Source: Romanomermis culicivorax (taxonomy: Eukaryota > Nematoda > Enoplea > Mermithida > Mermithidae). From it: a DNA stretch of 64,000 nt. The DNA lies in contig CAWUHX010000073.1 of the NCBI GenBank assembly GCA_963922205.1, positions 1,116,001 through 1,180,000 on the forward strand, given 5' to 3'. Made by a program: the position numbers and the translations under genes. Below the pieces are notes generated by a model that saw only the letters and a program-made list of their open reading frames with translations, had not been told where the DNA came from and made no database searches. This document shows, piece after piece, positions 11,616 through 23,222 of the stretch. Every line of letters starts with the position of its first letter. Within the stretch, counting starts at the first letter, position 1.

Positions 11616-14600
11616 AGCCAAATTGAGCTGATGAATAATATATTACTGTTCTACAGGAGCGCAAAGCATATGCAAAGGATAGAGTACTCATGAATTTATC
11701 TGCTATCAAAACTTTTCTTTCTTATTCCACTGCAGAGGGCCAAAATTTTTTTTGAATTTTCACTTTCTAAAATGTTGGAAAATGAAGCTTCAAAACGTTA
11801 AGAAATTTATGAAAATTAGACTGATGTGGTGTAATTTGTTCCACATTCAGAAAAATTTTCGAGTTTTTACATTTCAAAATGCTGGAAAATGAATCTTTGA
11901 AACAAATATTCCTGAATAAAAGTTCTAAAATTGCATTCTGGAATGATGCGCTCTATCTTCATAGTCTATAAATCCAAAATTTCATATTGATAACCTTTGA
12001 AAAATTCCAAGCTCTGAGAGAAAAAATTGAGAGAATTGATGAAAAATCTCAAATTTCAGCAAAATATCGACTGTTAATGATTGCAAAATAATATGTGTAA
12101 CTTGATTGATAAGAGCTGTTCAACATTAGTTAGTAATTGGGAGCACTTAGATATGTTAACGGCCATGCCTGATAGAAAGTTACGATTATTGTACCCATGA
12201 CTGGTGCTGTGCTAGGAAATTTTGAGATTTTGACCTGTTGAAGTCCACCAAAATGTTTCGTGTTCGAATTTCTCTAAATTTTTTCTGCGATGAGATTCAT
12301 TCCCAAAATTTGTTCCCTCATTTCAAAATTCATTTCCTCAAAAGACACTATTTGAGGGAAAAACATTGCTCTGGAAGCAAGGGGAAATTGTTGATTTATT
12401 GGTAAACAATAGTGTCTTTAATGTTAAAGTGGTGAAAATTTCCATTTTACCAATAGTCACCCTGCAAGAAACGCTTTAGCCTAATTTGAATTCAGAGTGC
12501 TGAAATTGGAGGATATATGCAATGTGGTGTGAATGTTCAGGAAGGAAGCTAATGTTAAATACCCTATGTTAATGTTTTTTACTGGTGAAGCCATGGTGTT
12601 TGGCAATAAAATCTGGAAATGTGAACAATATTTTGGGCTCCATCACCAAATCCCTCAAAAAATTTTGAAAACTCAAGGAGACGATTATTTCGATGCATTT
12701 TAGAAGGTCAAATCATCGTATAGTGATCATTGTTTGCTATAATCCAGCTCAGGCTCGATGGTTAGCATGTCCAATATTCAACAAAATTCAAATTTTGTAA
12801 AAAAATCCAAGTTTTTGGTCGCATCATATGAATGTGGAAAATGATTGAATTGAAAAAAAAGATCATCCAGGAAATATGTGTTGGAGAAATTCATTTTCCA
12901 GCATACTAGAAGTTGGCTCGACATCAAGCTGATTTTCTAGCTGGTTTGATGTTTAAAAACATCAGCTCATTGCTAAGTCAAAACATCATTGGGCTTAAAA
13001 GTTGAACCTTAAATCATAAATAATTTATGTCTCTCTGTATATGCTCATCAATTTCATGTGTGAATTATAGATATTCCAGTTCGAATCACAAATAGTGGAT
13101 TTTTTTAAACCAAATCTAGATCCTCGTAGCTTATTACTCTGATGACATTGATCACATGAATTTGTTGATTTTTCCCACATTTTTTCGTATATTTTTTTGA
13201 TACCATTATTTTTCGACTGAAAATCTAAACGAAGAATATTACAAATCATCTATAGAATACACTTTCCAGCATTGCATAAATTTATATGCTCAAAAATTCT
13301 TCTGAAAGTTAAACCTTCATGGTTTACATGATTTAAAATTTCTTATCTTATTTAGCAATCAGTAATCTTTATTATTCTGTTTAAATTTCGTTGGACATTG
13401 AGATTTCTTTATTGATCTTCATAAATTATTTCTCTCACTTAAAGTTTTGGAACATTGTGCACACAAATTTTTTCATTGGGAAATGTTAAATACATATTTT
13501 TGGCATGTAAGGTTTTTATCTCAGGGATAAGGGTTGAAAACATTCATTTTCCAGCATTCTAGAATATCAAAGTCTAAAAATTTAATCAATTGAGATGTCC
13601 AAATCATGAGCACTAATTTCAGAAATGCCAGCAGCTAATATTTTTTGCTATCATTCTAAAATAATGTTAGCTTGGGAAAATTGATGCATATTATTGGTAA
13701 TCTTCAGTATTCACTCATTTCATGCATTTTTCAAATTATTTCAACTAGGTAAGGAAAAAATTGGGCGTGGAATTCCAGACCACTTCCACATGGTGCGAAT
13801 GAGGGGGTACAGAAAAACCCTGTAACTCAAATGGTTGTTCTGTTAATAAATCATGGAATTTGAATTATAATTGACTGCAATGTTGAACGAAATTTTCTTA
13901 TCAGTGTGTACTAGTGTTAATTTAACTTTGCATAGATGTATTATGTCATTTTCCACTTAGATTTTCAATCCTATCGAACTTGTTCTTGAAGGCAGCTGAT
14001 TGAACATCCACAAATCGTCAAGTAAATGGATGAAACTCAATGTGTAATGTAAACAGGCTGTTTGACATGTTAACAGAAATGCTGATCATCCATTCAAAAT
14101 TGTCATCATTATTAAAGACTGAGATGATGGACATTGTGTATGGTGGTCAACCTACACTAGATGCAATAAGAAAACATAGAATCAAGAAAATTCTACGTTC
14201 AGTATCACTACAAAAGGGTTAGCATGCATGTAACAACTAGCTAGCTCATGGCAGTCTTAAAAATTCTGATTGACACTATTCTAATTTTGTGGTATGGTTG
14301 AATGTGTTTTTTCGGTTTTGGCAGAGATTTTTGGCTCAAAGTCAGTGCATTCCTTCCTGTTTTGCATGAATTTGTCCAACATGTTTGAATCAATTTTTTG
14401 ATTTTCTAGCTGATCAAGGACATATTCCAGTTGATTGAATTTTTCATTATTTCATTCAGTTTTGCATATCTCAACGCCAAATATAAATTATTTTTCGGTC
14501 AACCAAGCAAATAGTTCACTTTCTAGTCTACAATGCTATTCCAGTGGTATGGGTTACAGCAGTGGCCTCTATAAAACAATCTTTCACTCTTTCCTGGTCG

Positions 14601-16842
14601 ATCAAAGTGCCACCAACTTCCTTTTCTTATTGAAAATAAAAATAAACATTCCAGATTATCATCTTACTTTGTTCATTTGAATGTTTATCATTAAGTTTGT
14701 CTTGTATTTTAGATAAATCAGAAAGAAGATCAATTTTGAATAGTTCGATATCATGTTGGTCATTGTGACTGGTGCACATTTGTAAATCTTCAGATAATCT
14801 TCTTTTTCATCTCAAATTGTTTGCCAGTTCTGGAATCTGAATAAAACGAATTTTCAACTTCTGGCTCTGGAGACTTGATGCTCAACAAATTATGACTCTT
14901 CTTGACCTTGTTCTGGCCAAAACATTTTTTCAATGAATGTAATTTTGTAATCCAAAATGCCAATCATCATCAACATTGAATCAAAGCATAACCTTGAGGG
15001 ACTACAGTGAGCGTTTTCTTCAAAATACCACTGGTGTCCCGACAATCATGGAACACTGTTTTTAAGTTGGTGAGTGTCATCGAATTTGTGCTTCACTCTA
15101 AATGAGTAATTTAGATATCGTCTAAAAATCATCAGAATCTTTATATGAGCCTTTGTGGTAAGGTGTTTTACTTATAGATTATTGAACATTCAAATTTCCA
15201 GTCCAGTGTGACATTATGCTTCAGCAGAAAATCGAGATAATGAGGAACAGTACTTGCTGTCCACATTTCAAGATGGACAGAAGTCACCAATTTTCTAATT
15301 AAGCTCAAGTTGTGTCACTCCTCAATGTGTCCACTATTCTGTCATTCATGTGTTCTGATTAACATTTAGAATGAATATTTCAACCTACATATCAAATATA
15401 AAATTTTCAGTAAGTAATGCAACTTTTATTAACATGTCATCAGATTAAAACATGGTACAATGTAAATCCATATAAGCTCAACTCAATGCACCCATGAGAC
15501 TATGTGCGCAGTGATGCTACAGGTTTTTGAACCATGAATATGAAGACCTGAGAACAAAATCTGTGAGCACAATGTTCGGTTCAAAACACTAAAATTCAGA
15601 TGGAAGCTCAGAAAAAATCTGGCAGATGACCAGGGACCCTGGGTTCTTAATGAATTGATTATATACATGTATAGGGGTTAATAATATATACAAGTTATTA
15701 TTATAAACAAAAACCAAACAAACAATATTTTGAATCCAAATAGTACCACAAACATATACAAGTTGTTTTTCATTGTTTCACTTTCTTTCCATGCAAATTT
15801 TTTGATTTTTCCATGGTTGCTTTTATACTTTATTATAACTTCTGAATAAAACTATAGGAATTCATATTGTGATCTATTAGGAAATCAATATTTTAACTTA
15901 TAAATAGATCCACTGAATTTTCATGCAAAAAATTATGTGTAAGTTATCTAGATATGAATCATTCAGGGCTTCTTAAGTGATGACACCAGATGCTATCAAA
16001 AATATCATATTTTCAACTTTTCAACAGCACAAACAATTTTATAGGTGTGTTTCATAAATAGATGCCCCAGTGTTAGAGCAGCCATCTTCTAGTTGACTGT
16101 AGAAAAAGTCCGAATTTCACCTCATTCAAAAAAATGTTCATCCACTGGGAAGAACTGAATACAAAAAAACTTAATTGTTGATGAAACACAGATGTTGTAG
16201 ATTGATGATTCAAACTTTTCATTAACAGGATGTAAAGGTTTTGGTGGATTCAATGCTGCTGGTAAAATACGTTCCATGATGAGAAGTGAAAATTTTTCGC
16301 CCTAGATGCTACTCAGCGATTCTATTGTTGAAAACATTTAATCTGACAATTGTCGCCTTTCTTCACATGCCTAATGCAAAACTAGAATAAATATGATGTG
16401 TCGCCGCTTATATCCCAAAATTTCCTTGAAATGCTCTGATCCTATTCAGTGGAACTCATAACATCACCTATGAAAATGGTCTTTACAACATGGAAAGATA
16501 AGCTTCCACAATTACAACCTTTCAACACAGTGGCTTAAAATTATTTTGTTCTCAACAAGAGAAAAAGTTATTCAAATTGAGTCCAGCTAATTAAATTCAT
16601 CATACTTGGAAATAAATCATATTAGCTCTTTCAATGCATTTCTATATTTATAGATGCTACATCTGGTGAAAAAGATAAATATTGAAATTCATAATCATTT
16701 GCCTGGCTTAGAGATTATCGTGAGTACAATCTTGCCAAGACCAAAATCTCACAGCAAAATCAATAGGTTCCCCACTATATCACTAAAGCAATTACTCAGA
16801 TGATGTCAAGCAAAAGTGAAAATTCAAACATAAATTTTAGTA
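11616..16842. other. AT-rich intergenic DNA with dispersed motif copies
   Basis: No gene is supported. The stretch carries several copies, in both orientations, of a short motif resembling ATTTTCCAGCATTCTAGAA, near 11760-11790, 11875-11905, 12890-12912, 13260-13280 and 13540-13570. Near 16230-16260 a short frame reads CKGFGGFNAAGK, which could be retroelement debris but is too little to name. Confidence 0.5.
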
Positions 16843-17024
16843 GTGTTTGTGAGAAAACCATCGAAAACATATGTTGTATGGAATAAATGGGAGTTATGGC
16901 GGATCTCAAATACAGGCCTCCTAAAACAAGATGAACTACCAGAAATGAAAATTGATTGGTCAAAAGAGACAAATAATTGCCTAGACCTCCTACATAAAAA
17001 TAGAGTAAGCTTTGCTCCTGCTAG
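16843..17024 (+). pseudogene. Unidentified ORF interrupted by the BEL/Pao insertion
   Basis: An open frame of about 60 codons runs up to the 5-bp target site GCTAG. Ignoring the BEL insertion and one copy of the duplication, the same frame resumes at 24375 and stops at TGA 24391-24393. The element therefore appears to have landed a few codons before the end of this ORF. Immediately downstream lies promoter-like DNA (24400-24640), which would fit the end of a pol gene followed by an LTR, but no family motif is recognisable. It could also be a chance frame. Confidence 0.35.
17020..17024. repeat. Target site duplication GCTAG (left)
   Basis: This matches 24370-24374 exactly, immediately outside the two LTRs. 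A 5-bp duplication is usual for BEL/Pao integration. Confidence 0.85.
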
Positions 17025-17735
17025 TGTTGCGAATAATCTAAGTTTCTTGTGAATTGTCATAACTTTATATTATTAAATGTAAATCAGCTTTTGCTGATGT
17101 CATGCTTTTACTTTCAACCCAACAACTGCATACTAAAATATGTAAAAAAGGTTTGCCTTGATGTAATTTCTCGTTCTTGCATTAATGGAGCATAATACCA
17201 AGAAAACTGAATTTCAATGAAGCAAAATATGTGGTCAGCTTGATACAACTAGACCAGAACAACAGAATTTTGTGACGTCTCATGATAATGTGATTTAAAT
17301 TGTCTTAAAGTGTTTTTAATGGATTTGCTGTATAAATACTCCTGTTTTTGGCATGTTAATTCACTCCTTAAATTTACTTGCATTTCTTCTTATATTCTTT
17401 TGTATTATCTCCTGACTATATAGTCAGAAGGTCATATTACTATCGTGTTATGGTCGACTGCTTTGTATTCACTATATTATTGTATACTAATTGTATTGGC
17501 GAACCTTTCATCAGTATCGTATGAATAAATTTGACTTTATCTTGAAAGTAGTTTTGTATCTTTATTGGTCATAAACCCCTGTACAATTCCATAGGTGTGA
17601 ATTGTCAAGTATTCAGGAGTTTTACCAATAGAGGTTGGCACCCTTAAAGTCTCTTTCATCATTACTCTCTAAACCCACTAGAGCAAAAGGTGATTTCACC
17701 CTCTAGGATAGAGAGATTTGTCAAAAGTAGCGATA
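17025..17735 (+). repeat. 5' LTR of the BEL/Pao element
   Basis: It begins TGTTGCGAAT and ends AAAAGTAGCGATA, matching 23657-24369. A TATA box (TATAAATACT) lies at 17331-17340 and a polyadenylation signal AATAAA at 17524-17529, giving the expected U3-R-U5 order. A GACGTCTCATGATAATG-like block sits upstream of the TATA box. The end is fixed by the target duplication and by where the two copies diverge. Confidence 0.92.
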
Positions 17736-17739
17736 AAAT

Positions 17740-17760
17740 TGGCACCCTTGGCGGGTGCCA
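17740..17760 (+). other. Primer-binding site, perfect hairpin
   Basis: The sequence starts TGGCACCC four bases after the LTR, the expected place and form for a tRNA-3'-end complement. It closes with GGGTGCCA, so the two 8-base arms form a perfect stem around TTGGC. The same TTGGCACCCTT string also occurs inside both LTRs (about 17635-17645). The cognate tRNA was not identified. Confidence 0.65.
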
Positions 17761-17770
17761 ATTTATTTCC

Positions 17771-18352
17771 AGACCATTGATTTATGAGGTAGATGAACTA
17801 GCCTCACATATTCTCAGACCAATAGATTTTCTCTACCCAAATACAAAATATGGAACTCCTCAATAATTAGAAGAAAATCCAACTGATGAAATTGAGTTCA
17901 CTCCAACAGAACTGACATCCACCCAAAAAGTGATGAAATATTGGAGGGAAACTCAATGAACTTTAGATCATTTTTGGTTAATTTGGTATGAGGCATATTT
18001 GACTAGCCTTTGGGAAAGATTTACATTGGATCATAAACATCCAAGGATTCATTCAAATTTTAAACCAAAGGAAAATGATATTGTACTGATAAAAGAAGAT
18101 AAGGTTCCCAGAGGATACTGGAAAATGGGAAAAGTTATCAAATTAAATCTTAACCAAGATGGTGAAATAAGATCAGTAAATCTACAAGCAGCTAATTGAA
18201 ATCTACTAAGGAGACCAGTCAACTTAGTCTATCCCTTAGAAATTTCAAGTAATGAAAATTCAGAGGAAAATGATAAAGAAAATGAAGGTATCGATGAGGA
18301 TAAACCAGGAACTAGTACACATTGTGTATACCAGTTATCAAAATATCTTCCC
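17771..18352 (+). pseudogene. pol: Integrase C-terminus, DUF5641-like, in frame with env
   Basis: The frame opens with RPLIYEVDELASHILRPIDF, the conserved block at the end of BEL/Pao integrase cores. It continues with WYEAYLTSLWERF, then ENDIVLIKEDKVPRGYWKMG and LLRRPVNLVYPLE, the hallmarks of the DUF5641 tail. Stops interrupt it at 17864 (TAA), 17957 (TGA) and 18197 (TGA). With no further stop the frame runs directly into the env ATG at 18353. Everything upstream in gag-pol is missing: the remnant starts only about 10 bases after the primer-binding hairpin. The acidic linker before env (about 18240-18310) is rich in Glu and Asn. Confidence 0.85.
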
Positions 18353-21300
18353 ATGTTAAAATTTAACATGAGTTCAATTTTGGTTTGCCTCAATATACTT
18401 TTGATTATATTCAGTGGACTTTGTGCATCACAATCAAATGTGAGCAAGTATAGCCCAGTAAATTTATTTGGAGAAGGTCCAAATCATAAGTTTGTGACCA
18501 TAAGTCAACTGTATAGGCGACATGCTGAAATTTTAAAATTTCAATTGCCACGATCTACTAAGAAAAGATTACTATCAGTTGCAAAATTAACTGAGTCAAC
18601 TAGAACTCAGCACTCAAAAATAAAGAACAGTATGACATTAAAAGACGTAAAAACAACTGAAATTGTGACAAAAAGAAACCCTGTTTACACAAGTACATTA
18701 TTGACTAATAAAGGGGAAATGGAACCCCTAACCCAGAAAGCACTACATAAGAATACATCAATGATAAGGAATGAAGAGAAAAGCTCTTCAAAAACCCTTC
18801 TAAAAGTACTAATGGAATGGAATATTAATGAATCTCTAAAAGTGATTGAAAGTGATTCTACAAGTACTAATGCAGTTTTTGTGACGACAGTCCATACACT
18901 TTTTGAACAAAATGCTAAAAGCATAAAGAACAGAATAGTGGGCACAACAAAAACAAGTAGTGAAAATTGCATGTCAAATAAAAGTGAGATAATACATGCA
19001 CAAAAGTGTGTTCAAGAGGGAATAGTGATAAGAAGAATGAAAACATCAAAAAATCTTTGTGGAATTAAAGTAGTATGCCAAGGAGGGTTGGAGCTAACAG
19101 AAAGAGGCAATTGCGGAAAAACATGTAAATGTCCACATTGGGCTAGTGGCTGTACCAATAATGAAGGGAGAAATGTTACATTACCATTAAATTATATAAA
19201 AATCTTACAGAGGTCAGCTCCAATTGTCTGTTCATTCATAAAGAATGAAAAGGGCTCAGCAATACAAACTATTGAGGAACTAAACCAAATTCAGCTATAT
19301 AATGGAGAAAATTTTATGTACAAGACCTCCAATTGATTTATGAAACTGGACCAGAAAGGAAGAAAATTTGTTTGGGGGAGGGCCCACCAATAGTGGGTAC
19401 CTTTGATTTTTGCAAAAAATTTAATTGTACACCACATGGAAAAGGGAAAACCTTCTGTTACTTTGGGTCCAGTGAAATTGTAAAATTTATCAATGAGGAT
19501 GGAGCAGTGCCCATAAAAGCTTGGGGCAATGTTAAGGTTCCACTTTACGGTCACGGCATCAACTTCAACTTGTGCTACTTGCTCCATGAAATATGTTCAA
19601 GGTGGAGTTTTAATTGAGTTAGAAGAGGATGTAGGAGCTATTGAAATTTGCTTCAACCCATATTGTTATGAGGTTAGTTTTCCAGGCAAACAGAAGGAAA
19701 TTTTCTTTCCTCCTGATGTAGAACTCACAAGACATGAATTTGTCTTGAGAATTTGGATGAATGGGATTGTGCAAAAGACTATTAGTCAAACATGTGAAGC
19801 ACAACCATTCTGTGAATCAATTAAATGCATTTTTTGTCTGGAACTCCTGCATAATCCTCAATGTAGCCCTACAGGATATTTGCTACTAATTTGCCTTGTT
19901 ACATATATATTTTCGGGAGCATTGTATTTTTTGGTAAAAATATTATTTCAGATCATGAAGATCGTGATTTATATTCTGAAACTAATAATTAAAATGATTA
20001 GATTTTGTTTGAGGAATTGTTGTACGAGAACACATACATTTATAAACCAAAGAACAAGGAGACCATTAAGTTATAAACCTCTTAGAGGAAATTCCTCGTT
20101 TACTATAATTTTGATTTGTATCTATCTATGCCCTTACATTAACTGCTGTAGTAAAGTGACAACTTCAACAGCACAACAATCAGTGTGTAATGAGTTGAAT
20201 GATAGTAAAATCGATTGCACAATTACACAAACAACCAGAATAGCATTAGTTCCTCAAGGGCAGGATACTTGCTTACTGATAAAAGATTTTAATAATAACT
20301 CATCAGGTGTTTTGGCTACATCAGTAGATCAAATAAAATTACATTGTAGCATGCATAGTGACTATTTCACAAGGTCAATAAAGATGCATGTCAAATCATC
20401 TAGGAGATGTCCTAGTATGGGATCATGTTCAGGTGACACATGTGTTACGACTCAACCAAACACAATGATACCTGAGTTAACTGATGAGGCTAATAATTAT
20501 CCAGGGTATACATATTGCCTTGAGTCATGTGGATGTGCAGGTTGTGGATGTTTTTTCTGCTCCTCTGCATGTCTATTCTATAGGATATATGCTAAGCCAA
20601 TATCTGATAAAATTTATGAAGTATTTTCATGTCCCAAATGGGAATATCAAATAAAAGTGACTGCACAGATCACTTTAAATAATGAACAACTTCAGGAAAG
20701 TTTTATACTAAGACCTGGAACATCATCTGATTGGAGGAATATTGAAATCAGTATTCCATCAGTGAGTTCACCTCAAATTCCAATACTTGGTAGTCAATTT
20801 TTGACAGATGGAAAGAGAACAGCTATAGTGAAAGCATCTGCAGCTAGTCAACCAATATCAGGAAGTATTGGTCAATTTCAATGCTCAAATAAAGAGAAGG
20901 CCTCAAAATTTGATTGTTATCTCTCATCTAATCCATGTCAATGTCAAGGGAGAGAGACTCAAGTAGCATGTACATGTGATAATCAAGCTTTGGAGGAAAT
21001 ATTTACTAGAAAAAATTATCCTCTGCCAATAAAGATGCAGGAAATTACTATTTCAGGAGAAGGAACTGAAGTCTCAGCTGAATTTAGTAGCATAGCATCA
21101 CTGGAAATTCAATTAGATATGAAAGGATTCAATTTGATCACAAAAATTCATAAGAACACTTGTCAATTACAAGTTGTAAATTTTGGAGGTTGCTATAGCT
21201 GTCTAACTGGCGCAAAACTAGAACATATTTGTAAAACAGATTTCGGTGAAGCTATAGCTCATATCTCTTGTAGAAATATTCACTTTACATCATCATGTAG

Positions 21301-21698
21301 CCCACAAGGAGTCAAATCTGTAGCAACATTGAATTTTGCCAAAGCAAATATTAATGAGAAATGTGCTGTCCAATGTCCAGCAAGCACTACTAATCTTTTA
21401 ATAAATGCTATGCTCGTTTATATTGAGAAAGATAGGCTGAATAATATTTCAAACATCATAACAGCCTCTAATGGTACTGAGGAATCTGATTACAGTATTT
21501 TTAGTAATGTGTTTACTAATTTTTTTTTAAATGAATTGGATAAAAACATTAATTGTTATCATCGTAGCTATTACTTTGGTAGTCATTACAATAATGCTGA
21601 TTCCTGTTGTTTTTCCAATTTTGAGTCAATGTTACATTACATTTACAATTTTGGGAAAAAAGAAAAAATCGAAAGGAGTGAGGATCAAGCAATTGTAA
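18353..21698 (+). pseudogene. env: Phlebovirus-like Gn/Gc envelope glycoprotein gene (frameshifted)
   Basis: The first part (18353-19336) has a hydrophobic signal-like N-terminus and a Cys-rich end. Coding then moves to a second frame (about 19337-19560) and back to the original frame (to about 21525). It shifts again in a run of nine T residues near 21520-21528, so three frameshifts are present. In the 19529-21736 ORF, residues 117-155 are a transmembrane region and 190-206 a second hydrophobic segment that could act as the Gc signal. Residues 326-352 hold the dense Cys block CLESCGCAGCGCFFC followed by ACLFYRIYA, matching phlebovirus G2-type class II fusion glycoproteins known from nematode elements. 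A hydrophobic anchor and lysine-rich tail are seen in the shifted frame, ending at TAA 21696-21698. Confidence 0.85.
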
Positions 21699-21788
21699 AA
21701 AAATTGAGTTTAACTTTCTTTGAATCCAATTTGTAAATACATATATTATTTCTATATCCTCATATTTTATATTATATGTGTCTTTTAG

Positions 21789-22115
21789 ATGGATACTAAA
21801 AAAAATTTAAAAAATTTTATTATGGAATTTCGCAAATGTATTGATAAATTAAGAGCACAAAATGAACTTGATGCTGGTTATGTAACCAAAATGCAGATAT
21901 TGTCATTCGTTCCAATGTTATCTGATGATTGTAAACATCAATATATGGCGACATATGGAGAAAATTGGTGGGAGAGCGCCTTTGCCACATACTTATGGCA
22001 TGTTTTTTCAAACAAGGATTTGTCCTTAGATGTGTCTACCAATATTGTTTTTGAAAAGATAGCATTTGTCCATCAAATGGACTTTGCCTACAATTTTGAT
22101 CAATTTGAAAGATAA
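21789..22115 (+). CDS. Accessory ORF 1 after env, acidic protein family A
   Basis: This 108-codon ORF starts with ATG directly after TCTTTTAG (AG at 21787-21788), a splice-acceptor-like context. I do not recognise the protein. It shares a block with accessory ORF 2: YLW-x3-SN-x-D-x10-FE-x-I, 9 of about 24 positions identical. After its TAA the same frame stays open for 33 more codons to TAA 22215-22217. That extension includes an acidic run (TEEDGMDDDD), and ORF 2 likewise ends acidic. This suggests a full-length form of about 142 codons with a premature stop here. It could be a regulatory or accessory protein of the element, but the function is unknown. Confidence 0.6.
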   Translation: MDTKKNLKNFIMEFRKCIDKLRAQNELDAGYVTKMQILSFVPMLSDDCKHQYMATYGENWWESAFATYLWHVFSNKDLSLDVSTNIVFEKIAFVHQMDFAYNFDQFER

Positions 22116-22337
22116 AAATTGATACACAAATTAACGTGTAAAGGTTGTGATGACACAGAGGAAGATGGTATGGATGACGATGATATTTCATTTTATTATG
22201 GTAACCTTGATGCGTAAAGGGAATTAGTTAATAAAATATTCAGTAAAGTCATTGTTTTTTGTGAACCAATGTTAATCTTCCCAATATGTATATAATAATA
22301 TTTATCATTTATTAAGTATGTTTATTATAGAAACCAA

Positions 22338-22781
22338 ATGGACTACCAGCTTGAAAATATAATGGAGAATTTACAATACTTTGTATCAAGTATGAGAACC
22401 CATATTTTCACAATGAAACAAGTAGATTGTTTAAATGAAAATTCTTTGATAAAAATGTTGGGTAGCAAATTTGAGAACCTAATCTCTGTTGACTACATAT
22501 TGTGGTTCATTGATAATAAAGACATATTACCCAACAATGATGGTTTCAATTTTTTTGGAAAATACTTGTGGAAAATGATTTCAAATTTTGATCGGCCTGT
22601 AGAAATGGTCAGCATTCGAATTTTCGAAATGATTTGTTTATCTGCAAAACAAATGTGGTCATCCTTCAGTATGGAAGATGTTGGCAAATTCACAGGCGAA
22701 ATAGTATATGCCAGTGATCAAACTGACATGCAACAAACCAGTGATGACCTTGAAGATATATTATCATTTCTAATGGAATAA
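22338..22781 (+). CDS. Accessory ORF 2 after env, acidic protein family A
   Basis: This 147-codon open ORF has its ATG 7 bases after TTTATTATAG (AG at 22329-22330). The protein is predicted to be mostly helical, acidic at the C-terminus (DDLEDILSFLME), and rich in Met, Phe and Trp. It matches accessory ORF 1 in length once that gene's stop is ignored, in the YLW/SN-x-D/FE-x-I block and in the acidic tail, so the two look like duplicates. It is the intact member of the pair. No signal peptide or known domain is seen. AATAAATAAA overlaps the stop region at 22780-22790. Confidence 0.62.
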   Translation: MDYQLENIMENLQYFVSSMRTHIFTMKQVDCLNENSLIKMLGSKFENLISVDYILWFIDNKDILPNNDGFNFFGKYLWKMISNFDRPVEMVSIRIFEMICLSAKQMWSSFSMEDVGKFTGEIVYASDQTDMQQTSDDLEDILSFLME

Positions 22782-22897
22782 ATAAATTTAAAAAAAAAAT
22801 ATTTTTTTTTATTTTATTGGAAGATGTACTCGTACATTTATTGTATTTTACGAATCAAATTTCTCTGATATATATATCATTTAGTTACTTTAGATAT

Positions 22898-22984
22898 ATG
22901 GATTTAAAATTTAATAAAGGTAAAAAAGCTCAAAATTGTCATATTTGTAAACGATCAGGCCATATTGGAAAAAAATGCTTTTAA
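22898..22984 (+). CDS. Accessory ORF 3, single CCHC zinc-knuckle miniprotein
   Basis: This is a 28-codon ORF whose ATG lies 4 bases after ACTTTAG (AG at 22892-22893). It encodes a basic stretch (KFNKGKKAQ) and one perfect retroviral-type knuckle, CHICKRSGHIGKKC, with C-x2-C-x4-H-x4-C spacing. After TAA (22982-22984) the same frame continues 35 codons, with basic residues, to TGA 23090-23092. It aligns with the second knuckle of accessory ORF 4, which continues past the equivalent position, so the stop may be a mutation. Nucleic-acid binding is the likely activity. It is too short to be found by standard gene callers. Confidence 0.55.
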   Translation: MDLKFNKGKKAQNCHICKRSGHIGKKCF

Positions 22985-23222
22985 CATATACATAACAACA
23001 TGAAGAATGTTACCAATTTGAAAAAGAAGGTAATATTGCGTCAAGCATACAAGATTCATGGAATTAAAATGATTGGGAAATTATTTGTATGATTATTAGT
23101 CATCAATAAATGATTCTTCCTAATAGAGTTAATTATTGTATAAAAATTGTTTGCCTATGTCATCAACATATTTTAAATAATGAAAAAATTAATATATCCA
23201 CTGATATTTCCATTTATTTCAG

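Noticed and set aside
16226-16280. GFGGFNAAGK frame as a DIRS-type RNase H remnant
   Set aside because: Only about ten residues resemble the motif and no other RNase H or RT block could be aligned nearby.
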